Positions 23,034 through 33,403 of a DNA stretch of 64,000 bases are shown piece after piece. The translations under genes and the position numbers were made by a program. This stretch comes from Mortierella alpina. Its lineage: Eukaryota; Mortierellomycota; Mortierellomycetes; Mortierellales; Mortierellaceae. The notes below the pieces were generated by a model. It was not told where the DNA came from and searched no databases. It saw only the letters and a program-made list of their open reading frames with translations. The stretch is from positions 62,001 through 126,000 of the forward strand of contig JANATF010000010.1 in assembly GCA_029449245.1 (NCBI GenBank), in the 5' to 3' direction. The stretch's first letter is position 1. Every line of letters begins with the position of its first letter.

Positions 23034-24684
23034 GGCGTAGACGTTAAAAGATAGGGCCGAACTAGGAGCGTAAGGAGGACGAGGAGGCGATGGTTAGTCT
23101 TTTGACATGGATAGGCTTCTCCCGCTGTGTGTACCACCAACGCTCCACGTACCCGAGCTAAACAGTCAGAGTCAGTTGAGTGCGATCGGCTACTGCAGCG
23201 GAAGATAACAAAGGTAAGGTTGCGTTTGGCGAAGGCTGAATGAGAATAGGAGCAGAGGGCAATGGAGGAGGGAGGATTTGGAAGGGCAGAAGGAATGGAG
23301 CGTGGGTGAATGAGAAAATAGAAAAAAAAAGAAAAAAAAGAGAGGGAGAGGAAAAAGGGAGCCACCTCATTCTTTTTATGTATGCGGTAGAAGAGGAGAC
23401 CCTTCGCTGGTACTTCTCCTGTGCTCCTGTAGTCTCCCCCGTTCTCTCTCGCTCCCTCCCACTCTCGCTTACGGCTGTCTCTTCTGATCCGCATGATCAT
23501 CCTATCTTCATGTCAATGCTCCTATGGCGACTGTGCTGGGTCTCCTTCTTATTGTAGCTCTCTTCCCCACCGCGCTCCTTCTGCACTCTCAAGCCTCACT
23601 CTTGCAAGGTCCAAATCCTGACTCCCACGCATGAGGCGTTTAAACAATCGCCAATTGCATTCACTAAAACTCTTTCCAACACTCATTCAGTGCATGTCAC
23701 CATGGTCTCTCTTGGACATGTGCTCTTGAACCCAGTGGACGCGCGAAAAAAAAAAAAAAAAGTCTTGAAATAACGCGTTCTTTTCGTGCAACCAAGCGAT
23801 GGTTTGGACCACAACCTTTTTCCGCCTCCCTCCCTCTTTGTACTAGATGAACAGCCAAATTACCTTTAGGAGAGAGTTTAGCGCACAAATGCGATATGGT
23901 GCGAGGGGATAGATGGGGTGATGAGATAGCTGTCCAGTTCCTCGAAGATCTCCTAGGGGATGGCCAAGAGTCGTATGGCACCGGGGGAGAGAAGGAACAA
24001 AGGGTGGCTGTTGTTGAAAGGGGGACAAGGAAGAAGTAAAAAAAAAAAAAAAAGGACAAAAGTCGCGGATCAAAGATGAAGAGCTTAGGATATACGAACG
24101 GTGCACGAAAGGACGATCCGCTGAGCATGACAAAGTTTCTAAAAATGTAGCAGCTGAGCTCAGCTGAAGCTGTGTTCTCGGCAGAATTTCTTATGGTCCA
24201 TCGCTCCAAGAAAAAGCGTTCCCGTCGCCAAAAACGACTGGCTGAAATTGTGTTTGATGTTGTTGTGCACTGAACTGTGGACCGTTGCTTTGGAGTGTGT
24301 GATCACCGACGGCGCGGGTGACAATGTGCATCAGCGTCCGTTCACACTCATATGACTAGAACGCGGGAAAATACACCCTGCTTCAGTGTGAGCAACCTGG
24401 CAGTCCATATCTATGGAGCTTGCTCTCACCATCCATGCCATAGACTGGAAATAGAGCCTATCTTTGGATCTCAAGAACCTACCTCGGTTGTGGACACAAC
24501 TGTAAATAGATAGACTAATCCATGTTGCCTTGGTTGCCTGCAGCTTGCGGCAGGACAGAGATCGGCGCGAGTGGACAAGACTTGTGGCTTAGACCTTAGA
24601 GCAAAGAAAACTCGACAAAAGAAAAGCAAGGTCAACGGCTCTCTGCTTTGAACAACAACTTCACGCATTCCTTCCAGGTTGGCA
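23034..24684. other. Divergent intergenic region tricalbin / PUS10
   Basis: 1.65 kb. It contains purine-rich DNA next to the tricalbin start (23240-23360), A runs at 23748-23762 and 24038-24052, and several open frames of low complexity (Lys/Glu-rich on plus, Phe/Ser/Pro-rich on minus) that are shadows of these tracts. No gene or RNA recognised. Confidence 0.5.
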
Positions 24685-26794
24685 ATGAAGCATCCCACAG
24701 ACATTCCAGCGGGGATTGAGGTGAAAAGGCTGAAGCGCGATATCGATGAAATAACCAGAGCAGGTGGGCATTAGCAACAGCAGCGTAACTTTGATCTTGA
24801 GCTTACCATGTCCGATTGCCACCAAAGCTGACCTCCTCCATGATGTGCAGAACGAAAGACTCGCTTAGAAGCATTGCAGCGGGACGGGATAAAGGAGCTT
24901 ACACGGAGTCCGGGATGTCTTGAAGTCCTGTTCAGTCTCGCATGTTGCGGACGATGCATGCTGAGGTTTCTAGGCGTACGACATTATGAGCTCTACGAAC
25001 TTACTTCCAAGGAGATCAAGGATACCCTCGTCGCCAACTGCACGGTGCCACCTACACAACTAGATCCGGAACTGACGTGTGTAGCTTGTGTCGGAGTAGT
25101 TCAGCATGCAGAAGACTTTGTCGATCAGATCGTGGATCGATTTCAAAAGGAAGGATATGTGACCAAGACGTTCAATATGAACGTTACTCTACCGACGAGT
25201 ACGTTGATCAGGAACCATGCTCTACAAATCTTTTGGCATCAAAAGCTGTCCACCTTACCTGAATCCGTTGTCGACATCAAGGAGGTCTTCAAGCTGCTTA
25301 TCAGCAAGCCAGTAGAGAGAGGCACTGGATTGACTCTGGATTTTGAGGTACGTCCAAAAGTTTAAATTGAGGTCCAGTGATGACAAGGATTGGCATCTTA
25401 CAATCGACTTCCCGATTGTATCATAGAGTGAGCTCAGAGTTCAAGTTTCGGTAAAGCATGAGGAGTCAAAGGACGACCATATTTTCCTTTCGACGATGAA
25501 GGAATCGGGGTTGGTGATCAAGCAGAAGCGGGAAAACGTAAGGCTGACACATCGTGGAGTGTGGTTGTAATCGATATCTGTATCAAAATGGAGGGGTGCT
25601 GACTGGCATATTTCACTTCGGTAGCGCAAGAAAATTCAATGTGGTGATGGTAGACACAACGTTGTCAAGGCTTTGACCTTGGTCAGTGATGAACGCTTTG
25701 CCTCGTAAGTCCACTCACGATATATGAAACGAAGGAAGGAAGCAAGGAAGCGATGGTGTAAACAAAGAAATATTGCTGACTGATACGCCACTCTCGTTCT
25801 ATAGTGTCGGGAACGTGCCCCCGACGGCTGTGGAGACAAAACCAGAGCTCGAATCCATCGAGATGACAAGAGAATCCGTCTTTGTAGGCGGTCGCTATCT
25901 GAAGTATACTCGCGACGTCAGCCAAACACCATGGTCCGTGGGTACTACGATACTAGCAGAGCTCTCAGTATCAGGCATCGTGTGTGATACTGTGAAGAAC
26001 GCTTTCCGCGCCAGTGGTAAGAACAATTTCGATAGATCGGAGGACGGGCAAGATAGAACGCAGTATCTGACGATAGATCAATGATGCACTGTAGACTACA
26101 AGTTTGTAACCGCGGGTCGCGAGGATGCGAATGTGCGTATGCTGGGCAACGGACGTCCATTCTACATGGAGCTGATCAATCCAAGGATACCTAGCCTTCC
26201 GCATGAGACCATCAAGGGCCTGGAGACGCAGATCAACGCAATCATGCCGGACAAGGTCCAAGTTCGCAGCCTGGCTTCTATCAAACCAGAGGACACCAAG
26301 ATTATCAAGGAAGGAGAGGACACTAAAACAAAGAGCTACAGTGCGCTCTGCTGGACTTCAAACGCGGTGGATCAAGCCATGGTTGATGCAGTGAACGCGC
26401 ATACAAACAAGGCATTTTTCGTGGAGCAGCAAACGCCGATCCGGGTACTTCAAAGGTAACTGCCGTGTGTGGTCACCTCATTTAAGACTTTTGGCGATAA
26501 CGTGTTTTTCATGGCATGTATTGAACACTGGATATGTCATGTTTGTTTCATAGACGTGCTCAGATGATTCGCAAGAAGGAGATCCATTCCTTGAAGGCAT
26601 TTGCCTTAGAGGGTCATTTCTTGGTAGTGCACTTGCACACGGAGGCAGGAACGTACATCAAGGAGTTTGTTCATGGGGACCTAGGCCGGAATCAGCCCAG
26701 TCTCGCTTCGATAGTAGGATGCGAGGCTGATATCATGGAGCTGGATGTACTCGAAGTCGACTTGGAGTTCCCTCCCCCAGAGAGCTTCCAATAA
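24685..26794 (+). CDS. PUS10: tRNA pseudouridine synthase Pus10
   Basis: Exons 24685-24763, 24851-25347, 25427-25537, 25625-25704, 25805-26016, 26095-26455 and 26554-26794 give 526 residues. Pus10 makes pseudouridine 54 and/or 55 in the tRNA T arm. The N-terminal zinc-binding, THUMP-containing half shows ACCGRCMLRFLGV (about 57-68) and a second pair in LTCVACVG. The catalytic half shows TAGREDANVRMLGNGRPFYM (from about 332); GRED carries the expected catalytic Asp at about 337. It is followed by KSYSALCW, QQTPIRVLQR and EAGTYIKEFVHGDLGR, all hallmark blocks. The second Asp of the usual GREDxDVR is Asn here. Exon 1 is short and its intron acceptor (24850) was chosen on phase, so the N-terminus is the least certain part. 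Confidence 0.92.
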
Positions 26795-26847
26795 ACGGTT
26801 CTTCAAGTGCCTTGCCGCTCTCGGGGCTAGTGGCGGCGCCTTTCGAG

Positions 26848-26850
<3 letters not shown>

Positions 26851-26878
<28 letters not shown>
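26851..26878 (+). repeat. 28-base A tract
   Basis: Uninterrupted run of 28 A, 57 bases after the PUS10 stop. It may be part of the terminator region or a relic of retroposition. I see no flanking target duplication. Confidence 0.8.
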
Positions 26879-26880
<2 letters not shown>

Positions 26881-27003
26881 TCGCATGGTGTTTTTAAATG
26901 CAATTGCGGCCTTCCAGAGGCTGTGTTCCAGAGGTACAAAAGCGCAAGTGTGGCAAGGTCGGTCACGTGACTGGGAACCGGGGATCCAACTCCGGCACCT
27001 GTA

Positions 27004-27076
27004 GGGGATCTAGCTCAAATGGTAGAGCGCTCGCTTAGCATGCGAGAGGCACTGGGATCGATGCCCAGGTTCTCCA
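27004..27076 (+). tRNA. tRNA-Ala (anticodon AGC)
   Basis: 73 bases fold as a cloverleaf: acceptor GGGGATC (27004-27010) with GTTCTCC (27069-27075) and discriminator A; D stem GCTC/GAGC; anticodon stem CTCGC/GCGAG with loop TTAGCAT, anticodon AGC; T stem CTGGG/CCCAG with loop ATCGATG. The G3-U70 pair that marks alanine tRNAs is present. Acceptor position 6-67 is a U-U mismatch. The internal A box (TAGCTCAAATGG) and B box (GGGATCGATGCC) are visible. A TTTT terminator follows at 27078-27081. There is no intron and no encoded CCA. Confidence 0.93.
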
Positions 27077-27081
27077 CTTTT

Positions 27082-29178
27082 GCCTCGATCCGGGGCCGTT
27101 TCTGGCTGAGTTTGAAGTTGTTTTGGAGTCCAAGCATATCTTTTCAAGCTGGGACCTCGCAAAGCCAGGTGTCGCGTCAAGGATGGATCGCTGGAAAGAT
27201 GTTTACAAAGGAAGGAGCTCTATACCTATGATTTGCCCGCCTTCGCTTCGATTTTGCCCGTGTTCTCGGGATGGACGCAACAAGCTAGCCAATCATAATG
27301 GTAGTCCGTTCCGAAGCTCGCATGTTTTGTTTTTTGTATAAAGACCTGAGGCTGCTGACCAACTTGTCCTCTGTGTATTTGTTTGTTTGTCGCATATTTG
27401 CAACTGGGAGCTTTGACACTTCGCCCAGAGATCCTGGGCAGTAAACAGGCGCATTGTGGTTGGTGGCCAAAGTAGGCTCGTCCTGCGACAACGGTTGCGC
27501 TGTTCAGAGCAGAACAGGAGTGAAAAGTGTGTGCGATGGAGGTAATCCACCGATCCAGCTACTTGGCTCTCGATTCCAGAGTCCGAGGCTTGAGGGACGT
27601 ACTGGGGATGTGTTAGACATGGCAGAAGTGATTTGCGGGCAAGCAAAGGTGAATCCTCGGTAATGCTGGATCGCCCGCTGTTTGTCTGCTTGTATATGAG
27701 TCGTGAGGGTCTAGACCAAAGTCTGGTCAAGAGTTGAGAAACAAACACCTTGCAAGTTGAGTCAGAGTGGATCAAAAAAGAAGGAGTGAGGCCTTGCACC
27801 AGAAGGGGTCAGCTTGTCATGGTTTTGAAGGGAGAAAGAGACAGGCTCTATGCATGCAGGTCACCATGGAAACGTATTCCGCAGACGGTTGGAAAACATG
27901 TCGGCTGCAGCGCACGTTGTGCGCCAGAAATGAGACCCCGACCAGCTGCTTCAGGGCCTGGCGTGCACAAGCCGATCGCCGAGGGGACTTCTTTCAAATG
28001 TGGTTGGGTCTGAAGAAGCGGGGCATCCTCTCCAGAGGAGCCTAACGGCGAATAGATTATGCTTGCAGTCGCCTCCCCTGTGACATGATCAACCTGAGTC
28101 CTTTCATTTGTGCTATTGACTCTTGAACCGAAAAACGCGGGCAACTCTATCGTCGCAGTTCAGTTTGCTGCTGCTGCGTTCGTTTATATCTTCCTCAAGA
28201 GCGAAGGCCCTGCTTTTTACACTGTCGAATCGTCGTCCATGTTACACTTGAATGTAGCTGTCTACTCTGAAGAAGGCATGCCCTTGCATGTTCTGGACCC
28301 CTTGTCGCTGAGATATGCATGCACATGCGCGCTGTGATTTCTTTTTCGGCTCTGCGCAATCAAACACCAGATCCAATACTAGATCCTCTAATATGGGACC
28401 TTCAAGCGACAACCTTTTTGCCATTCCCGCAGGTGGTGCACAGATGTCCTCTTGCCATCAGCAGCAACAGCGCTCATCACAGGACTGACATAACGAGGAT
28501 AAAGTGCATGTACAATACATACAGCTCGATCCTCGGCCCTGTTGACACGACTCACCTTGACGGTAATGAACAACCTTAAATGTGTGGGACAAAAGACACT
28601 GATCACAAGGGCTGACGGCAGTCCGAGCTGAGCAAACATTGGCCCGATTCAGGCGGGGTAGGCGCGAAGAGGCGAAGGAAAAAAGTGGAGTACCTTCGAG
28701 CCAAGTCAACACTGTCGGAGATTGCCGCATAACCTTGACCCCGCATTCTGAGCAGGCCCATTATGGAACACGGCCCACAGGAGACGTTGCTCTCGAGGAA
28801 ACAAGGTGCAGCACGCTAAGATACAGTACGAGGCAGGTGCAGTCCATATCTACACTGTGCCGGCATGGACAGGTGTTTGCGTCCTCGCGTCTTCATCCGT
28901 GGACTATTAGTCAGTTATCGCCAGCGCCACACTGCGCCGAACAAACACTTGGTCTCGAGTTAGTATCAGCCCGACATATAAATATCCGACGTGGCAGGCT
29001 GCTGCGTTGCCTTTGCCTTCCTCCTCCCTTTCAGATTCGATCCGATCTCAACGCTCCTTCGTTCCTACTGTACCTCTTGCTTGCACTCTCTGGGCTGCAT
29101 CCACCGACAGTTCACTCACAGCCCATCACACGCTACCTTGCCAACACACTCCTTCACAGCAGACACAAATCACATCGC
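27082..29178. other. Intergenic region between tRNA-Ala and the purine permease
   Basis: 2.1 kb. Open frames up to about 170 codons on the minus strand (27293-27799) lack motifs and codon bias. The right end holds the TATA element and C/T-rich leader of the permease. No further RNA gene recognised. Confidence 0.45.
28977..28983 (+). promoter_or_regulatory. TATA box of the purine permease gene
   Basis: TATAAAT, about 200 bases before the ATG at 29179, followed by a C/T-rich leader. Confidence 0.55.
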
Positions 29179-31174
29179 ATGCCTGAGATCACACATGAAC
29201 CGGAGGCCACAGCCTCTCCCGTGTATATCCTGGATCCGCATGCCAACCGAGTCAAAGATGAGGATGTTGATCTCTCCCATACCACTGGCAAGATGCCCAC
29301 CTGGCAGACTATCCAGCAGTCAGTCGGCACACGGAACGGTTGGCTCGGTGATTACGACTACGGCTTCCTCTGCATGCCCACACTGCCAGGCATCACTGTC
29401 GCCAAGATCCCTCCTTTTTTCGGACTGAAAGACAAGCTGCCTCTTGTCCTTGCCATCATCATGGGTATGTCCCCCATTGCACCCATTAGCGCCATGCAAT
29501 GAACAAAACTCAAAAATCATCTGTGTCCTGAGGCACTGCGTGTGTTGTTACGCTCTCAAATTTTCCAATTGCATCTTCCTTACTGACCATTTATTTTGCT
29601 CTTCGTCCTTGTGTACAGGTTTCCAACATGCGTTGGCGATGATTGCAGGTGTTGTAACACCCTCTATCATCATGTCTGGTGGAGGAAAGAATGCTCTCAA
29701 CTTCCCTCCAGAAATGCGATCGCAAATGGTGTCGACGTCCCTTATCACCTCGGGTTTACTTTCCTTAGTCCAAATCACTCGTTTCAGGCTCGGGAGGTCG
29801 CGCTACTTCATTGGAACTGGATTGCTTTCTGTAGTCGGCACCAGCTTCATTTTCTTGCCTGTCCTCCAAAGCTCCGTCTCGACCATGTATACAAGTGGGG
29901 AGTGCAAGAGCAGTGTCGACGCTACCGGCACTACGATCTACGAGTCTTGCCCTGAAGCCTGGGGGAAGTTTCTTGGCACCTGCATGATGTGCAGTCTGTT
30001 GCCCATCATCCTGTCCTTTGTGCCTCCACGTGTACTCAAGAAGGTCTTCCCGCCCATTGTCACCGGTGTCACCGTCATGCTCATCGGTGTCCACCTCGTC
30101 ACCTCGGGCATGTCACAGTGGGGCGGCGGCAGCGGACCCTGCCGTTCGAATCCTACGACTGGTCCTTTTGTCAACTGCCCCAATAACAGTGCTCCGCGCG
30201 CCGCTCCGTGGGGGGACGCCCAATGGATTGGTCTTGGATTCCTGGTCTTTTCTGTCATCATGGTTGTCGAGCTCTTTGGATCGCCGTTCATGAAAAACGC
30301 TCAAGTGGTGATTGGACTCGTAGTGGGCATGGTCGTCGCTGTCGTTTGCGGATATACTACCTCTGATTCCATTGATGCCGCGCCTACAGTCACGTTCCTC
30401 TGGACGACGACCTACAAATATGGGGTGTATCCTCCAGCCATCATACCGCTACTCATCACGTACACTCTGGCCATGGTTGAGAGCATCGGAGACATCACAG
30501 CCTCCTGCGAAGTCTCGCATCTGTCCGTCGAGGGTCGCGAATTCGAGTCCCGTCTTCAGGGCGGTATCTTGGCCGATGGCATCGCCGGCACCCTAGCACC
30601 CTTGTTCTTCAACTCGCCCATGAGTTGCTATGCCCAGAACAACGGTATCATTTCCCTGACTCGATGCGCCAACACTATGGCCGGTTACATGTGTTGCCTG
30701 TTCTTGGTCCTCATGGGTATCTTTTCAAAGTTCGGAGCGCTCTTCTTGACGGTCCCTGATGCGGTTCTTGGAGGTATGACCACATTCCTCTTCTCCAGTG
30801 TCGTCGTCTCGGGTATCCGCATCCTGTCCTTCCTGCCCTGGACACGCCGTGAGCGTTTCATTGTGGCCACGGCCCTGACGCTGGGTATGGGCACAGCGCT
30901 GGTCCCTGGTGTGTTAACCCACATGTTCCATTATCACGGCACAAACGCGTTTGTGATCTCGCTGATCAACTCGGCCAACATTGTCCTGGACACAGGCTTC
31001 GCTCTGGGTGCTATCGTCAGTTGCCTACTCAACGCCATCCTGCCGGCTAATCCCCCCATGTCCGCAGAGCCGATTATTGACCGCCATGGCCCTATTCCTA
31101 CTGATAAGGAGATCGAGGACATGCAGGTCGAAGCCCAGTCGATCCATGAGAGCATGCTCAGCGCCAAGCACTAA
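29179..31174 (+). CDS. NCS2 uric acid/xanthine permease (UapA/UapC type)
   Basis: Exons 29179-29464 and 29619-31174 give 613 residues, about the length of Aspergillus UapA. It is a plasma-membrane H+ symporter for oxidised purines. Diagnostic blocks are FQHALAMIAG (the QH motif of transmembrane helix 1), ESIGDITASCEVS (substrate helix), ILADGIAGTLAPLF, and the NCS2 signature QNNGIISLTRCAN (near residue 435), where Gln and Asn bind the purine. About 12-14 hydrophobic helices can be seen. The large extracellular loop is rich in Cys and Gly (GECKSSVDATG, GGGSGPCRSN). The C-terminal tail contains acidic EIEDMQVEAQS, the kind of region used for endocytic turnover. The frame is open 180 codons upstream of the chosen Met, but the TATA box and Met context favour 29179. 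Confidence 0.92.
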
Positions 31175-31552
31175 AGGACAGTGTTATGCCAGCCTGAATC
31201 TTATTGTATTACCAAGAACACAAAACGTTGTATATAAATACCATGGCCACTCAGAAGGTCTTTTAATCGTGCACATCGACATTTTTGTCGTCTTTGGACG
31301 TATGTTGCCCATGCAAGACCATGCGAACTCGCTCGCTATAACCTCATGTATTCTACTCTCACATTTATTCGGGGCCAAAAGAGTTCAAATTGTTCACCAT
31401 TCAAGTCATTGGTGCAAGGAAAAGAAGAACATCGCTTTATAAGACCAAAATAGTTTACACGCGGTGGTTACTGGGCTTGAGACGGTCGCGATTACGAGGA
31501 CATAGTCAGCGGAATACAAAGTAGCAAGGATGATGTCTGGGGTAGGGAAAAG

Positions 31553-31963
31553 TCATATGCGTTGGAGTAGGCATAAGTGTTCAGGATGGTGTCGCTCAAC
31601 ATGGGTGTGTAAAGGCGATCTTGCTGCATCATGAGCTAGAGCGGTTCGTGCGATATAGTCTTGTGCGATTTCGACGTTAACAGGAAAGTGGTTCTGGAGT
31701 GTTGCGAGATGGATCTGGAGAACGCCCTCCTGTCTGCGCACCCGAGCAGAAGCCGGCTCATATTTTACTGGCAGCAGGCGTTATTGGCAGCTTTAGTGGG
31801 GCTATAAAAGCCTTGTCTATGCAATACAGACAGAATGATAAGTTGGGATGATCTGAGAGAGGCGCGAGAATATATTCCACCTGGATAGAGGGTGTTGTTG
31901 TGCAATGAGAAAGAAACAATGTACATACGTTCTCAAGGCTATCGAGAATGATTTCGTGGTCAT
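31553..31963 (-). CDS. Candidate small three-exon gene, possibly mitochondrial
   Basis: Exons 31963-31929, 31880-31828 and 31767-31553, with donors GTATGT and GTATTG and acceptors CCAG and CCAG, join in phase to 100 residues. The start MTTKSFSIALRTWNIFSRLS is Ser/Arg-rich with no acidic residue, like a mitochondrial presequence. The body (GVLQIHLATLQNHFPVNVEI, AQDYIARTALAHD) is helical. Beyond that the same strand carries another open, protein-like frame shifted by one base (QQDRLYTPMLSDTILNTYAY, down to 31492), so either the 3' exon is wrong or the gene has a frameshift. I do not recognise the family. The second donor is weak. Confidence 0.35.
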
Positions 31964-32367
31964 GTCAACCGGTTGTGATTTATCACATTCACTATGTGAA
32001 GGATGGACATCACAACCACTAGGTCAGTATGGCCATGCTGGCAGTAGACAAGACAAGTCTGTCAGTTTCCATCTTCATTTTACCGATTGCATCACTTTGA
32101 GAGTTGTGATATCGCAATGGCTAGGAGTCTCAACGCCGCAGCCGAGCCCTCGCGATGGTTGTGAACGAGGCCCGGGGGACTAGAAGACAATTGGCAGCAA
32201 ACGACTAAGAGGCGTGAAAGGGAGGACGAGAACAAAGTGAAGAGCGGAAAATAGAACTGAAAGATCACGAAGGACGTGGAGACATCACGAAACAATAACT
32301 GCAATTCAAGGAGGTCTTCTGCGAGGAAAGGCATGAAGTTGCGGGTCTAGATAGCCTGTGCTTTTCT

Positions 32368-32793
32368 TTAGCGTGGCATACAGAGAACTGCTGTGTTCAG
32401 AAACAATAAGAGAGAGGAAACAGCGCAGCTCGTGCCTTCTGTGGTGACTTTTTCTCTATCAAAGCAAGTTCGTGGTGAACAGTGAGGAAGAGAAGAACTA
32501 GCAAGCAAAATATTTGCTCGTTCAGGGCCGTACCACCTACACATGACCGTTTTCCTCTCTAAGACGGTGAACTGCTTGGCGCTGGGTGTGGACCGTGCAC
32601 GCGGCATCGGAAGGTGCACATTGGGGGAGCGTAACGCGTCAATTGAAGACATCCACAACGTCTCGAAAGGTGGGAGTAGGGGCGTCAGTGTGCGGTGTAG
32701 CAATTGACAGGCAATGCCCACCTTGGAGTTTGGCGCGTCGGTTTGGTGGCATCGTGCTACACTCAAGGGCACCAGCTGCAACATGGCTAGCAT
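32368..32793 (-). CDS. Hypothetical protein, weak candidate
   Basis: An open frame of 141 residues on the minus strand, starting MLAMLQLVPLSVARCHQTDA, which could be a short signal peptide. A TATA-like element (GATATAAG, about 32910 on the minus strand) and a C/T-rich stretch lie 100-120 bases upstream. It has no recognised domain, and Cys residues are scattered. An AAG/GTGGGC donor inside the frame may mean it is spliced. It could equally be non-coding. Confidence 0.25.
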   Translation of the reverse strand: MLAMLQLVPLSVARCHQTDAPNSKVGIACQLLHRTLTPLLPPFETLWMSSIDALRSPNVHLPMPRARSTPSAKQFTVLERKTVMCRWYGPERANILLASSSLPHCSPRTCFDREKVTTEGTSCAVSSLLLFLNTAVLCMPR

Positions 32794-33403
32794 GAGCAAG
32801 CGGGTGGGAGCCTCGCAAGAATGGACTTGTGTGATCTTGGTGAGGACGCTTGCTACTGATCTGAGGGATTGAGGAGAACAGTAAGAAAGAGGCGAGCACG
32901 ACGTCTTCTTATATCGATATCGCACACTCTCCTTGTGCCTTATCATTTTTAGGGCTTGTTATAGGATGGAGGGCGACTTAACAATGTGCACGTCTCCTTC
33001 GCCACTTTCTGCCTTGAAACAATAGGATGAGGAACGCGGCATAGGTGGCAGCCACTACGCGAAGCAAGAGACAGCTGACCAGTGGAGCTGAAGAATGCTC
33101 CTGTTGTGTAACGAGCTGGCAGCAGCAAAAACAGCATCGCAGTGTCAGTCTGGGACTGGGAGACGTTCCTGAGGCGGCGATCTTGATGACTTGTCCCCAA
33201 TGGAGCTATGGAGTCGGATTTCACGTTCGGTGCACCCTCTCAATACAAGCAGCAGCTCACAGCTACCGGCCCGATGCTTTGCCTCCGCCGGAGGTGCGAA
33301 TAAAAGGGCAGTCAGCCAGCCACTCAAGCCAGTACAAAAAAAAATCGGCACCTTCTCTTCACTGCACCCTCTCTCTTTCTCGACCCAACCTAATCCACTG
33401 AAC

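Noticed and set aside
23697-24209. 170-codon minus-strand frame
   Set aside because: Phe/Ser/Pro-rich low complexity over A/T runs; no motif or splice context.
28639-29178. In-frame extension upstream of the purine permease
   Set aside because: It crosses the TATA box and the C/T-rich leader and adds 180 residues that UapA-type proteins do not have.
31799-31811. TATA-like GGCTATAAAAGCC on the plus strand
   Set aside because: No gene starts downstream on the plus strand; the motif lies in an intron of the minus-strand candidate and is nearly palindromic by chance.
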